DNA of 34,244 nucleotides, from assembly GCA_009026175.1 (NCBI GenBank), contig WBTZ01000049.1, positions 1 through 34,244 of the forward strand. The letters run 5' to 3'. Numbering within the stretch: the stretch's first letter is position 1; each line of letters opens with the position of its first letter. The notes beneath the pieces are model-generated. The model was not told the origin of the DNA. It did not search any database and saw nothing but the letters and a program-made list of their open reading frames with translations. Origin of the DNA: Zoogloea sp. Lineage in GTDB: Bacteria; Pseudomonadota; Gammaproteobacteria; Burkholderiales; Rhodocyclaceae. Made by a program: the position numbers and the translations under genes. Below, in pieces: positions 17,501 through 25,684 of the stretch.

Positions 17501-17840
17501 GGAGCAGAGCAGCGGCATCGAGCAGGTGACGCATGCGGTGGGGCAGATGGACGAGGTGACGCAGCAGAACGCGGCGCTGGTGGAAGAGGCGGCGGCGGCG
17601 GCGGAGAGTCTGGAAGACCAGGCCCGCAGCCTGGTCCGGTCGGTGGCCATGTTCCGCTTGAGTGCTGCAGGAGCGCCAGCGGCTCCCATTGCTGCTGCGC
17701 CGGTGGTGCCTGACAACGTTGCCCGCCTGCCTGACAGGGGCGGCCGCAGCACCACGCAGAAAGGGGCGCAAGCGCTGCCGAAGGTCCGGCGTGCCGGCGG
17801 AGCCACCAGTGATCTGGATGACGAGTGGGAAGAGTTCTGA
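14586..17840 (+). CDS. Chemoreceptor mcpB: Aer-type PAS, Cache, HAMP, PAS, MCP, WEEF tail
   Basis: This is a 1084-residue receptor. AGGAG at 14575-14579 supports ATG 14586. Residues about 20-125 match the FAD-binding PAS of E. coli Aer ([37 protein letters not shown]), a redox and oxygen sensor. Membrane helices at about 165-187 and 476-499 enclose a roughly 290-residue periplasmic Cache-like domain ([44 protein letters not shown]). HAMP, a second PAS-like segment (from about 565) and the MCP coil follow. Residues 729-1004 are encoded by the 828-bp repeat shared with mcpA. The C-terminus is EWEEF, a tether for CheR and CheB. So it combines a cytosolic energy sensor with an external ligand sensor. 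No CZB domain is present, which is the main C-terminal difference from mcpA. cheR follows after 21 bases. Confidence 0.93.
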   Translation: MKINMPVTQREIELEDGDLIVSRTDLKGQIVYVNPDFIRISGFTEEELIGQSHNIVRHPDMPVEAFEDLWRDLQNGRPWSGMVKNRCKNGDHYWVEAHATPVIENGRVTGYMSARRKASVEKVKEAEAAYALFRGGKAGGLCISNGRVRSSGIGTRLATGLKDLSLATRAALAATLVLILILGLGSWFVRDRAGQALEGQGLAVVSDKVSLVKAMVASKAQSLKVETERLNDMFAAGFGDSFTVNATGDGMPVLSHGGLAMNLRTQEVDRFTAGSGAVATLFARKGDDFYRVATSVKKENGERAVGTTLAHDHPAYAKLLAGERYVGKALLFGVDTYTGYAPIKDATGKVIGATFVGRRFSDELAALKQQIKNVRFGDSGYAYALDSTPGKSFGTLTVHPAKEGQNLAESKDADGRLFIREILERKQGVIHYPWLNTELNDTVPREKVVVFDAFPEWNWVIAGGTYMDEFESVSRSIGFMLLSMAIVASLVLAVLIFVLMRSLVARPLQAMVQTAQNVANGNYANEIDSGRNDEVGRVLQALESMQIKLCADIAEQKRVSDENARIRQALDCVETNVRIADPVGRVIYANTALLKTIRSIEQEIRKDAPGFSVDTFVGSSIGRLYADPDAALKRLAALTQTTRTQMSIGGRVFDVVTSPIVNASGERLGSVGEWRDRTDELAAEKEVQALVNAAAEGDLAARLVVEGKEGFFRDLSMGLNHLMQGMAGNLEDIARVLNAIARGDLTEKITADYGGTFGQLKDDTNTTVERLREVVGQIKEASESINVAAQEISAGNADLSSRTEEQASSLEETASSMEQLNATVKQNADNARQAKELAGSSNEVAEQGGAMVGRVVETMGSIQESAKKIADIIGVIDSIAFQTNILALNAAVEAARAGEQGRGFAVVASEVRSLAQRSAQAAREIKALIADSVDKVEDGAKLVNEAGHTMEEVVSNFQKLSSLVTEIAEASQEQSSGIEQVTHAVGQMDEVTQQNAALVEEAAAAAESLEDQARSLVRSVAMFRLSAAGAPAAPIAAAPVVPDNVARLPDRGGRSTTQKGAQALPKVRRAGGATSDLDDEWEEF
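16769..17596 (+). repeat. 828-bp perfect direct repeat, copy 2 (in mcpB)
   Basis: This is identical to 13104-13931, with a shared GCG/ACG codon bias and the same reading frame. It encodes residues 729-1004. The first difference after the copy is G for A at 17597. Recombination between the copies would delete 3665 bp and leave one chimaeric receptor gene. Confidence 0.95.
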
Positions 17841-17861
17841 GCTCGAAGGGCTGACTGAACC

Positions 17862-18809
17862 ATGACAGAAAAAACCAATTCACCCTTTCCTCGGGCGGCG
17901 CCACCGGCGTCCCCCGTCAAGAGGGCCACGATGGCCGATACACGGGCGGCGCTGTCCGCCGTGAAGGCCCCATCGCTGCCAATGCCGGATAGGGAGTTCC
18001 AGTTCTCGAGCAGTGATTTCGAGCGTGTCAGGGAGTTGATCTACAAGCACGCAGGGATCTCCCTGTCTCCCATCAAGCAGGACATGGTCTATAGCCGCCT
18101 GGCCCGCCGCCTGCGGGCCCGCGGCGACCGGACCTTTGCCGAATACCTGGATCGGGCCCAGCGGGAGCCCGAGGAGTGGGAAACCTTCGTCAATAGCCTG
18201 ACGACCAATCTCACTTCATTCTTTCGGGAGGCGCATCATTTCGACATCCTCGCGGAGCGGCTCAAAGCCCATGGCGGACGCAGCCCGTTCCGCATCTGGT
18301 GCAGTGCCGCTTCCACCGGAGAGGAGCCCTACAGCCTGGCGATTACCGCCTGCGAGGCGTTCAACACGCTGACTCCGCCCGTGCAGATCGTGGCGACGGA
18401 TATCGATACCAATGTGCTGGCAACCGCACAAAAGGGGGTGTACGGCGTGGAGCGTGTCGAGCGCATGTCCCGCGAGCGCATGCAGCGCTTCTTCCTGAAA
18501 GGGACCGGCACCCAGGAGGGCTACGCCAGGATCCGCCCCGAACTGCAGCGGCTGATCGAATTCAAGCGCATCAACCTGCTGGACAAGGTGTGGGCGGTGC
18601 AGGGACCGTTCGATGCCATGTTCTGCCGCAACGTGATGATCTATTTCGACAAGCCGACCCAGCACGGAATCCTGAAGCGCTTCGTGCCCCTGCTCAAGCA
18701 GGACGGCTTGCTCTTTGCCGGGCACTCCGAGAGTTTCCTCCATGCCGCGGACCTGTTCCGCTCCCTCGGTCGCACCGTTTACGAAAGGACGGATGGCCGT
18801 GCACGCTGA
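17862..18809 (+). CDS. cheR: Chemoreceptor glutamate methyltransferase CheR
   Basis: This is a 315-residue protein. The first 40 residues are a disordered, charged stretch, so a later ATG at 17931 is a possible start. The N-terminal helical domain begins REFQFSSSDFERVRELIYKHAGISL. The methyltransferase core has the S-adenosylmethionine loop WCSAASTGEEPYSLA, the DIDTNVLATAQKG motif and FDAMFCRNVMIYFD. It adds methyl groups to glutamates of receptors for adaptation. The upstream receptors mcpA and mcpB end in WEEF, the kind of peptide that the CheR beta-subdomain binds. The stop codon overlaps cheD by 17 bases, so cheR and cheD are translationally coupled. Confidence 0.95.
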   Translation: MTEKTNSPFPRAAPPASPVKRATMADTRAALSAVKAPSLPMPDREFQFSSSDFERVRELIYKHAGISLSPIKQDMVYSRLARRLRARGDRTFAEYLDRAQREPEEWETFVNSLTTNLTSFFREAHHFDILAERLKAHGGRSPFRIWCSAASTGEEPYSLAITACEAFNTLTPPVQIVATDIDTNVLATAQKGVYGVERVERMSRERMQRFFLKGTGTQEGYARIRPELQRLIEFKRINLLDKVWAVQGPFDAMFCRNVMIYFDKPTQHGILKRFVPLLKQDGLLFAGHSESFLHAADLFRSLGRTVYERTDGRAR

Positions 18810-19413
18810 GCCTGGTTACCTGGAACACCTGGCTACAAACCGCTATTTTGACCGCACTTTTGGCTGTGATGCCGTCAAGGTTCTGCCCGGCGAGTATTTC
18901 GTGACCACCTCCGACATCGTGCTGGTGACGGTGCTGGGGTCCTGCGTGACCGCCTGCGTGCGCGATCGGGACAAGGGGCTGGGGGGCATGAACCACTTCA
19001 TGCTCCCGGACAACGGTGGCGAAACGAACGTGCTCTCGTCGTCCGCACGCTATGGCGCTTATGCCATGGAAGTGCTGCTCAACCACCTTCTCAAGCTTGG
19101 CGCCCGGCGGAGCAGCCTGGAGGCCAAGGTGTTCGGGGGAGGGCGGGTGCTTGCCAGTCTCAGCCAGGCCCAGGTCGGCGAAAAGAATGTGGACTTCGTG
19201 CTCGACTATCTGCATACCGAGCGCATACCCGTAGTGGCTCAGGATTTGCTGGACATCTATCCCAGGAAGGTCTATTTCTTCCCGGTCAGCGGACGGGTAA
19301 TGATGAAAAAGCTGGTCCGTGTGAAAAATGACACGCTTATTGCGCGCGAGCGGGAGTATGAAGCCCGGCTTCGACGCGACAATGTGCAGGGTGACGTTGA
19401 ACTATTTGGTTGA
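18793..19413 (+). CDS. cheD: Chemoreceptor glutamine deamidase CheD
   Basis: This is a 206-residue protein starting at ATG 18793 inside the end of cheR, with AAGGA just upstream. The catalytic features of the CheD family are present: the Cys in [12 protein letters not shown], the His in GGMNHFMLP and the KVFGGG loop. CheD deamidates receptor glutamines to glutamates, so that CheR can methylate them, and can also act on receptor signalling in other species. The C-terminal region ([14 protein letters not shown]) is typical of the betaproteobacterial form. It is located between cheR and cheB, the usual order cheR-cheD-cheB. Its length is slightly above the average of 160-200 residues. Confidence 0.95.
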   Translation: MAVHAEPGYLEHLATNRYFDRTFGCDAVKVLPGEYFVTTSDIVLVTVLGSCVTACVRDRDKGLGGMNHFMLPDNGGETNVLSSSARYGAYAMEVLLNHLLKLGARRSSLEAKVFGGGRVLASLSQAQVGEKNVDFVLDYLHTERIPVVAQDLLDIYPRKVYFFPVSGRVMMKKLVRVKNDTLIAREREYEARLRRDNVQGDVELFG

Positions 19414-19451
19414 CGGAGTGCTTGTGCTCCGTCTGGAACTGGAAGCAAAGC

Positions 19452-20546
19452 ATGGCCATAAAGGTTCTCGTTGTCGATGACTCCGCGGTAATGCGCGGGG
19501 TCCTCAGTGAAGTCATCAACTCTGCGCCCGACCTTGAGGTTGTGGGGTCTGCGCCGGATCCCATCGCGGCCCGGGAGATGATCAAGACGCTCAGCCCCGA
19601 TGTACTGACGCTGGACATTGAAATGCCGCGCATGGATGGCCTGGATTTCCTGGCGCGCCTGATGCGATTGCGCCCCATGCCGGTGGTGATGATCTCCAGT
19701 CTGACCCAGCGGGGGTCCGAGGCAACCCTGCAGGCCCTGGAGCTCGGTGCAGTGGATTTCGTTGCCAAGCCCCGGCTGGATTCGATGGCCGGAATAGAAG
19801 CCTACCGTGTAGAAATTTGTGACAAGGTACGCGCCGCCTACAGTGCCCGTCCGAGGGTTCCGGTAAGAGGGGCGGACGCCTCGAAACCCTTGCTGCGAGA
19901 GCCTCTTGGTGTGATTGGAACTAACTCGTCCGGGCTGTCTGAGCGTACCCTTCAGGAGCGCCTCGTGTTGATTGGTGCCTCGACCGGGGGCACCGAGGCG
20001 ATCAAGGAAGTGCTATGTTCGCTGCCTGAACAGATGCCGGGCATTCTGCTGGTCCAGCACATGCCCGAAATGTTTACCGCGTCCTTTGCAAAACGCCTTG
20101 ACGGTCTGTGCCGGCTGCGCGTCAAGGAGGCGGTGCATGGAGAGAAGATCGTTGCGGGGACGGCTTATCTTGCCCCGGGGCATTCGCACCTTTCGGTCCG
20201 GCGCGTGCCCGGTGGGTATCAGTGTGAGCTGGCGCAGAGCGAGCCTGTGAACAGGCATCGTCCGGCCGTGGATGTGCTTTTCCATTCGGCAGCCAGTCAG
20301 GTCGGCGCCAATGGGGTGGGCGTCATCCTCACCGGGATGGGCAAGGATGGCGCCCAGGGCATGCTTGCCATGCATCAGGCGGGTGCCTGGACAATCGGGC
20401 AGGATCAGGAGTCCTGCGTGGTCTACGGCATGCCTAGGGAGGCGGCAGTGGTGGGGGCCCTCGATGAGGTGGCGCCCCTCAGGGAAATAGGACAACGTAT
20501 TGTTGCCCGCCTGCGTTCCCCGGCGGGCAGGGGCATCAAGGGATAG
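19452..20546 (+). CDS. cheB: Chemotaxis response regulator methylesterase CheB
   Basis: This is a 364-residue protein. GGAAG is six bases before ATG 19452. The N-terminal receiver has the DD pair (VVDDSAVMR), the phospho-acceptor Asp55 ([12 protein letters not shown]) and the Lys in VAKP. A linker of about 40 residues leads to the methylesterase domain with the triad Ser177 (GASTGGTEA), His203 (VQHMPEMF) and Asp299 ([10 protein letters not shown]). CheB removes methyl groups from receptors and is activated by CheA phosphorylation. It completes the cheR-cheD-cheB adaptation set in one probable operon. A 64-base gap leads to the STAS gene. No second cheB was seen for the second cheA, so this one may serve both kinases. 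Confidence 0.96.
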   Translation: MAIKVLVVDDSAVMRGVLSEVINSAPDLEVVGSAPDPIAAREMIKTLSPDVLTLDIEMPRMDGLDFLARLMRLRPMPVVMISSLTQRGSEATLQALELGAVDFVAKPRLDSMAGIEAYRVEICDKVRAAYSARPRVPVRGADASKPLLREPLGVIGTNSSGLSERTLQERLVLIGASTGGTEAIKEVLCSLPEQMPGILLVQHMPEMFTASFAKRLDGLCRLRVKEAVHGEKIVAGTAYLAPGHSHLSVRRVPGGYQCELAQSEPVNRHRPAVDVLFHSAASQVGANGVGVILTGMGKDGAQGMLAMHQAGAWTIGQDQESCVVYGMPREAAVVGALDEVAPLREIGQRIVARLRSPAGRGIKG

Positions 20547-20610
20547 TCAGGTGGCATGGCCGGGGAGGTCCGGCGCAGTCGCACGAGTCAGTCAAGAACA
20601 GAGGCAATAA

Positions 20611-20916
20611 ATGGATACCAGTGTCAGCACCCAGCAGAGTCAGGCCAGGATTCAGCTCTCCGGGCGTTTCGATTTCAACTCCCACCGGGAATTCAGGGAG
20701 GCGGTCGACCGTGCCCTTGGAAGCCCCGGCACGACGGAGGTGGCGGTAGATCTGGGCAACGTGGCCTATCTCGACAGCTCTGCCCTCGGCATGCTGCTGA
20801 TGCTGCGTGACAAGGCCAAGAGCTCGGGCAAGACAGTCTGCCTGGCCAATGCCAAGGGCAGCGTGCGGCAGGTTCTTGATATCGCCAACTTCGGCAAGTT
20901 GTTTCCGATCGTCTGA
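20611..20916 (+). CDS. STAS-domain anti-sigma factor antagonist, HsbA-like
   Basis: This is a 101-residue single-domain STAS protein. GAGG (20601-20604) lies six bases upstream. The core AVDLGNVAYLDSSALGML has the conserved Asp-Ser-Ser loop; the second Ser is the site phosphorylated in SpoIIAA and RsbV relatives. It stops two bases before the next gene, which encodes both a PP2C phosphatase and a serine-kinase-like ATPase, so the two form a partner-switching pair. In Pseudomonas aeruginosa the analogous HsbA, controlled by HsbR, binds FlgM and so modulates FliA. Here the target is unknown, but the setting inside a chemotaxis operon supports the same role. Assignment as HsbA-like rests on architecture and context. 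Confidence 0.85.
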   Translation: MDTSVSTQQSQARIQLSGRFDFNSHREFREAVDRALGSPGTTEVAVDLGNVAYLDSSALGMLLMLRDKAKSSGKTVCLANAKGSVRQVLDIANFGKLFPIV

Positions 20917-20918
20917 CG

Positions 20919-22655
20919 GTGCCGGGAAGCGAAAGCGAATCCCTTTTCATTCTTGTTGTCGATGACAACCCCGATGATCTTTTCCTGATCAGAAGGGATT
21001 TGCTGGCCCTGGGGCATCGTGTAGCCGGGGTCGGCACTGCGCAGGAGGCCCTGGCCCACATCGCCCGGGCTCATCCCGATGTGCTCATGACGGATGTCGG
21101 CTTGCCGGGCATGGACGGGATCGAGTTGCTCCAGACGGTCCGGGCCCGTACGGGCGGCGTCTGGATTCCAAGCCTGGTGTTCACAGGCAGTCTCGACGAA
21201 GCAACCCAGATGCGGGCCCTCGAAGCGGGGGCCGATGCCTATCTCTGCAAGCCTGCCTCCCGGCAGATGCTGCAGGCCAAGCTCGGGGTCATCCTCCGTC
21301 TCAAGTCCATGCAGCGTCAGGCCGAGGCACGCAATCGCGAGCTGGCCCGCTACCGGAGCCTGCAGGAGGAGGAGCAGCGTCTCGCGCGTTTCGTGATGGA
21401 GCGCCTGATCAACCGGGAGGCCTTGGGCGATCCGGCTGTTTCGCACTGGATAGCGCCTGCGGCGGAATTCAGCGGTGACTTGATCGCGGCAGCCCGTACT
21501 CCGGCCAATGTGCTGCATGTCTTGCTTGCGGACGGGGCCGGGCATGGTCTGGCTGCGTCACTCAACGTCCTGCCGGTGACGGCCCCTTTCTATCGGATGA
21601 CCGAGCGTGGCTTCGGCATCGATGCGATCGCCCGGGAGATCAACAGCAGGGTACGCGCCCTGTTGCCCATAGACCGTTTCATCGCGGCGACCCTGGTGGC
21701 GGTGAATTTCCGGGAGGGTTATGTCACTGTCTGGAATGGCGGCAATCCGGGCCCGCTGCTGGTCCGTCCGGATGGCGAGGTCGGATGGCATTTCAATCAC
21801 CACCATTTTCCGCTGGGCGTGGTGGACGACGACGAGTTCGATGGGACGGTCGATACCCATGTGGTGAGCCCTCACGATCACCTCCTGCTGTTCTCCGACG
21901 GACTCATCGAGCTCGCGGACTACGAAGGGCGGGCCCTGGGGGTGGATGGGCTGGGGGCATCCCTCCGCGGACGGGATCCGGCAAGCCGTCTGGAGCATCT
22001 CACCGAGTGCGTTCTGGCGCTTACCGGGGGCAAGCCTCCCCGGGACGATATTTCGATTGCGCAGATCGCGCTTACCGACACCCATCCGCCGATGCCCGCG
22101 TCGCCTCATGGCGAGTCGGCGGTGGCGCCGTTCGCCAGTGACTGGCGTTTTGTGCTGCGCCTGGGGGTGGCTGACCTGAAGCGGCTCGACGCGGTACCGC
22201 TCGTGCTCGGCGTGATCGAGCAATTTGAAGGTGTCCGCCCGTTTGCCGGCCGGCTGTTCCTGGTGCTGTCCGAACTGTTCAACAATGCCCTTGACCATGG
22301 TCTCCTGCGCCTGCCCTCGTCCCTGAAGGCGGGCGTTGAGGGGATGGACGTGTTTCTGGAGGAGCGCGCGTGCCGGCTTGATCGCCTCGCCATCGGAGCG
22401 ATCGAGTTCGAGCTGATTCTTCGACAGAATCCGGCCCAGCCTCCGGTGCTGCATATCAGCTGTTCGGATACCGGGCCGGGCTTCAACCATGAGGCACAGG
22501 TCAGGGCGGCCATGGCCGAGCCGACGGGCGAGGACCTCGTGAAAGGCCATGGGCGTGGCATACCTCTGTTGCTCCAGGTGTGCGATGAGGTACGTTACAG
22601 CGGGGTAGGCAATCGTGTGGATGTGCTTTTCCGTCTCGCAGAGCGAAGCTCGTAG
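20919..22655 (+). CDS. REC-PP2C-HATPase partner-switching regulator, HsbR-like
   Basis: This is a 578-residue protein starting with GTG two bases after the STAS stop; no good ribosome site is seen, which fits translational coupling. The receiver (about 8-125) has VVDDNPDD, the phospho-acceptor in MTDVGLPGMDG and the Lys in LCKP. A PP2C (SpoIIE/RsbU) phosphatase (about 175-390) has the metal-binding acids in EFSGDL, LADGAGHG, FSDGLIEL and PRDDIS. The C-terminal part (about 440-575) is an RsbW-like ATPase with N box SELFNNALDHG, SDTGPGF and GRGIPLL. So one protein may both phosphorylate and dephosphorylate the STAS partner, switched by phosphorylation of its receiver. This matches HsbR of Pseudomonas. 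No HptB-like phosphotransfer protein is encoded nearby, so a CheA is a possible phosphodonor. Confidence 0.88.
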   Translation: MPGSESESLFILVVDDNPDDLFLIRRDLLALGHRVAGVGTAQEALAHIARAHPDVLMTDVGLPGMDGIELLQTVRARTGGVWIPSLVFTGSLDEATQMRALEAGADAYLCKPASRQMLQAKLGVILRLKSMQRQAEARNRELARYRSLQEEEQRLARFVMERLINREALGDPAVSHWIAPAAEFSGDLIAAARTPANVLHVLLADGAGHGLAASLNVLPVTAPFYRMTERGFGIDAIAREINSRVRALLPIDRFIAATLVAVNFREGYVTVWNGGNPGPLLVRPDGEVGWHFNHHHFPLGVVDDDEFDGTVDTHVVSPHDHLLLFSDGLIELADYEGRALGVDGLGASLRGRDPASRLEHLTECVLALTGGKPPRDDISIAQIALTDTHPPMPASPHGESAVAPFASDWRFVLRLGVADLKRLDAVPLVLGVIEQFEGVRPFAGRLFLVLSELFNNALDHGLLRLPSSLKAGVEGMDVFLEERACRLDRLAIGAIEFELILRQNPAQPPVLHISCSDTGPGFNHEAQVRAAMAEPTGEDLVKGHGRGIPLLLQVCDEVRYSGVGNRVDVLFRLAERSS

Positions 22656-22693
22656 AGCGTGAAATAGTGTGTAATTTGCCTGCTTCCCGTCTC

Positions 22694-22720
22694 TAAAGTT
22701 CGTTTTTCCCCCGCCGATAG
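22694..22720 (+). promoter_or_regulatory. FliA (sigma-28) promoter of the third large chemoreceptor
   Basis: TAAAGTTC (22694-22701), an 11-base spacer, and GCCGATAG (22713-22720) match the FliA consensus in 14 of 16 positions. It lies in the gap after the HsbR-like gene, so the chemoreceptor downstream starts a new late-class unit. Confidence 0.92.
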
Positions 22721-22842
22721 ACATCGCGACACTTGCAGGATCCGGCTCTGGCCGGCCTGCAATGGTGGCGCCGGGGGTGGGTCCCGGTCCCGGGGCTGGT
22801 CTGATCAGGCCAACTCCTACCATTTTCCGGGTTCTCCTACCA

Positions 22843-24522
22843 ATGCATGTCCATCTCGTTTCGCTGGTGATCGCCCTTGTTGCCGCGGGTGGGGCTCTCG
22901 GCGCCGGACTGGCTTTCGGCGTGTCTTTCTCGTTTGCTTTTGCAGGCGTCTGTACCGCGCTCGGTGTGATCGCCGGCCTGATTGGCCATTTTTCAGCGCG
23001 TGTCCTTTTCGTTCACCCCCTGCATGAGCTGCGTGACACCATCCGGGCGATGCACAGGGATGGAGACCTTTCCCGGCGTGCCGTCGTCTCGGGCGGCACC
23101 ACGGGTGAGGTCGAGTCGGTCTTCAATGAACTGATCGCCAGTTTTCAGGGCATCGTGGGCAAGGTGATCTTCGATGCCCACCGGGTTCACGAAGCCGCCG
23201 GGATGTTGTCGGGCCATGCGGGGCGGGTGGTCGATGGATCGGGCAGCCAGCAGGCCGCGGCCGAGAGCATGGTGCTGGCCATCGAGCAGATGACTTCGGG
23301 TGTCAATGCCGTAGCCGATCACGCCAGTCACACCGCAGTGAACGCCCAGTCGGCGAAGGATCTGTCGGTCAAGGGCGCCGAGATCGTTGAAAGTGCGTCC
23401 GCCGAGATCGAGCAGATCGCCCGCTCGGTCGAGCAGTCGGCCCGGGTGATTTCTGCCCTGGGCGAGCGCTCCGAAGCGATCAGCGGCATCGTCAAGGTGA
23501 TCCGCGAGATCGCCGATCAGACGAATCTGCTGGCGCTCAACGCCGCCATCGAGGCCGCTCGGGCCGGCGAACAGGGGCGCGGCTTCGCCGTTGTCGCCGA
23601 CGAGGTGCGCAAGCTGGCCGAGCGCACCTCGTCGGCGACGGCAGAGATCGGCACGATGATCTCTGCGATCCAGAATGAAACCCGGAGTGCCATCGCCTCC
23701 ATCGATGCGGGCAGTGCGCAGGCGCGCGCCGGCGCCGCATTGGCCCAGCGGGCTGCAGGCTCCCTGCAGCAGATCAATGAAGGGGCGCAGGGGACGATGG
23801 AGAAGGTCGACGCCATCGCGGCGGCCATCAATGCCCATAGCCGGGAGGCGGAGCAGATCGTCGGGCATGTCCGGCAGATCATGGAGATGGTCGGGCGCAA
23901 CTCGGCCGGCGCCCGGGAAACCCTGGATGAGGCCGACAGCCTGAGTGGCCTCGCCGCCAACCTGAAGGACATCAGTCGCGTCTTCAAGCTGGGGGCCGAG
24001 GGGGAGCGGGCCATGGTGGCGCACAAGAAAATGCCCGAGCTGGTGCGCGAGGCTGCCCGCCAGGTCGGCATGTTGCTGGAGCAGGCCGTGGTCGCGGGGC
24101 AGCTCCGCGAGGACGACCTGTTCGACGAAGCCTATCGCCCCATCGGCAATACCCGGCCGCAGAAGTACAGTACGCGCTTTGATGCGCTGGCCGATCGTAT
24201 CCTGCCCATCCTGCAGGAGCGTCTGCTCGACGGGAATGCGGAGATGGTCTATGCCATTGCCACCGACCGCAACGGCTACGTGCCGACCCATAACAAGCGT
24301 TTCTCCCAACCGCTGACCGGCGACTACGACAAGGATTTCGTCGGCAACCGCGGCAAGCGCATCTTCGACGATCCGGTCGGCAAGGAGTGCGGCCGGCATG
24401 AGATGCCCTTCCTGATCCAGACCTATCGGCGGGATACGGGAGAGATCATGCATGACATCTCCGCGCCGGTGTATGTGAACGGACGCCACTGGGGGGGCTT
24501 CCGGATCGGTTATCGGGCCTGA
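22843..24522 (+). CDS. Chemoreceptor with C-terminal cytosolic sensory domain
   Basis: This is a 559-residue protein from ATG 22843; an in-frame ATG at 22762 would add a Gly/Pro-rich 27 residues. Neither start has a good ribosome site, and 22843 is chosen because the membrane helix follows at once. Two membrane helices (about 5-50) are nearly adjacent, so there is almost no periplasmic part. HAMP and the MCP coil follow, with the tip [21 protein letters not shown] near residues 225-245. After residue 390 there is a further domain of about 165 residues ending [21 protein letters not shown], and [17 protein letters not shown]. This resembles the C-terminal Cache/PAS-like sensor seen in many proteobacterial receptors, placing ligand sensing in the cytosol at the far end. 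Driven by its own FliA promoter and ended by a terminator. Confidence 0.9.
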   Translation: MHVHLVSLVIALVAAGGALGAGLAFGVSFSFAFAGVCTALGVIAGLIGHFSARVLFVHPLHELRDTIRAMHRDGDLSRRAVVSGGTTGEVESVFNELIASFQGIVGKVIFDAHRVHEAAGMLSGHAGRVVDGSGSQQAAAESMVLAIEQMTSGVNAVADHASHTAVNAQSAKDLSVKGAEIVESASAEIEQIARSVEQSARVISALGERSEAISGIVKVIREIADQTNLLALNAAIEAARAGEQGRGFAVVADEVRKLAERTSSATAEIGTMISAIQNETRSAIASIDAGSAQARAGAALAQRAAGSLQQINEGAQGTMEKVDAIAAAINAHSREAEQIVGHVRQIMEMVGRNSAGARETLDEADSLSGLAANLKDISRVFKLGAEGERAMVAHKKMPELVREAARQVGMLLEQAVVAGQLREDDLFDEAYRPIGNTRPQKYSTRFDALADRILPILQERLLDGNAEMVYAIATDRNGYVPTHNKRFSQPLTGDYDKDFVGNRGKRIFDDPVGKECGRHEMPFLIQTYRRDTGEIMHDISAPVYVNGRHWGGFRIGYRA

Positions 24523-24548
24523 GTGCCGCGTCATGCGGGGAAGCGTCC

Positions 24549-24572
24549 GGCCCGCCTGCGTGCGGGCCTTTT
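24549..24572 (+). terminator. Intrinsic terminator after the chemoreceptor gene
   Basis: The stem GGCCCGC (24549-24555) pairs with GCGGGCC (24562-24568) around a six-base loop and is followed by TTTT. It isolates the receptor gene from the cheV unit downstream. Confidence 0.75.
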
Positions 24573-24611
24573 AATGGGTGGAAGTACCTGCTCCTGGTAA
24601 CTTTCAAAGCC

Positions 24612-24638
24612 TCAAGATTGTTTGTCCCCCGCCGATAT
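24612..24638 (+). promoter_or_regulatory. FliA (sigma-28) promoter of the cheV-cheV-cheY-cheZ-cheA unit
   Basis: TCAAGATT (24612-24619), 11 bases, then GCCGATAT (24631-24638). The spacer GTTTGTCCCCC is almost the same as the one at the receptor promoter (GTTTTTCCCCC), so the two may have a common origin. The start of transcription is expected near 24645, about 50 bases before the first cheV. Confidence 0.88.
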
Positions 24639-24697
24639 TGCTTGCAGATCGGAACCTGCGCCATTGGGTCGGCAGGGGTCCGAGACGGAGATTGAGC

Positions 24698-25669
24698 ATG
24701 TCCGAACTACTCAAGAACATCGATGCGCGTACCCGGCTGGCGGGTACCAACAAGCTGGAGATCCTCCTCTTCACCCTCGGGCTCGACCCCCGTACGGGGC
24801 GGCGGGAGACCTTCGGGATCAATGTCTTCAAGGTGCGTGAGGTCATGCGTACGCCGCCGATCACCGCGGCGCCGGAAATGCCCTCATCCGTTGAGGGCAT
24901 GGTCAGCCTGCGGGGTGTGCTGGTGCCCGTGGTGGATCTGGCCAAGTACGCGGGCATGGGCTCCGACAGCCCCCGCGACATCATGATCGTCACCGAATAC
25001 AACGGGCACACCCAGGGCTTCCTGGTCGAAGCAGTGGATACCATCCTGCGTCTCGACTGGTCCCAGATGCGGGTGCCGCCGGACATGCTGACCGCCAACC
25101 TCGGCGGCCTGGTCACGGCCGTCACCGAGCTGCCCGGCCCCAAGCTGGTGATGCTTCTCGACGTGGAGAAGGTCCTGTCCGAAACCACCCGTTACGACGA
25201 CGAGTTCCTGTTCAAGGGGATCGAGCCGATCGCCGTGGAGGAGCCGCTCACGGTGTACTTCGCCGACGACTCCTCGGTTGCCCGCAAGCAGATCGAGCGG
25301 ACCCTCGATGTGCTGGGTGTGCGCTATGTCGGTACCGTCAATGGCCGGGCGGCCTGGGATGAACTGGAGAAGCTGGCGTCTTATGCCTCTTCGTCCGGGC
25401 GCAAGGTGAAGGATCTGGTGGCCCTGATCCTCACCGATGTGGAAATGCCCGAGATGGATGGCTATATCCTCACCAAGAAGATCAAGTCCGACCCCCGCTT
25501 CGAGGGGATCCCGGTGATCATGCATTCGTCCCTTTCCGGCATGTCGAACCAGCAGCTTGGTCGTTCTGTCGGTGTTGACGAGTATGTGGCCAAATTCGAA
25601 CCCCAGCGCCTGGCGGAAGTGCTGCGTCGCCTGATCACCCAGCGCGCCACCGCCGCCAAGACTGCCTGA
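24698..25669 (+). CDS. cheV: Chemotaxis protein CheV (first copy)
   Basis: This is a 323-residue protein. CGGAG lies seven bases before ATG 24698. The CheW-like domain (about 15-170) has FGINVFKVREVM and VSLRGVLVPVVDL, and the receiver domain (about 185-315) has FADDSSVARKQ, the phospho-acceptor in ILTDVEMPEMDGY, and the AKF near the end. CheV is a coupling protein whose receiver allows CheA-dependent phosphorylation, used in adaptation or as a phosphate sink. An 8-residue insertion (LDPRTGRR) lies in the first CheW hairpin and is absent in the second cheV. The second copy follows after 15 bases. Confidence 0.95.
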   Translation: MSELLKNIDARTRLAGTNKLEILLFTLGLDPRTGRRETFGINVFKVREVMRTPPITAAPEMPSSVEGMVSLRGVLVPVVDLAKYAGMGSDSPRDIMIVTEYNGHTQGFLVEAVDTILRLDWSQMRVPPDMLTANLGGLVTAVTELPGPKLVMLLDVEKVLSETTRYDDEFLFKGIEPIAVEEPLTVYFADDSSVARKQIERTLDVLGVRYVGTVNGRAAWDELEKLASYASSSGRKVKDLVALILTDVEMPEMDGYILTKKIKSDPRFEGIPVIMHSSLSGMSNQQLGRSVGVDEYVAKFEPQRLAEVLRRLITQRATAAKTA

Positions 25670-25684
25670 GTACAGAGGATCATG

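Noticed and set aside
13104-17596. Composite transposon or insertion sequence as source of the repeated 828 bp
   Set aside because: No transposase, inverted ends or target duplications; the repeat lies wholly inside two reading frames in the same phase.
14427-17771. Very long minus-strand reading frame (1114 codons) opposite mcpB, and similar ones opposite mcpA (12121-14514), the HDOD gene (1855-3654) and flhA (31958-33871)
   Set aside because: They are shadows of high-GC third-codon positions of real genes. The products are His/Arg/Leu-rich with no domain, and the two receptor shadows share the identical cassette only because the sense DNA is repeated.
22762-22842. Upstream start of the 22843 chemoreceptor at ATG 22762
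   Set aside because: It adds a Gly/Pro-rich 27-residue stretch before the membrane helix and has no ribosome site; kept only as an alternative.
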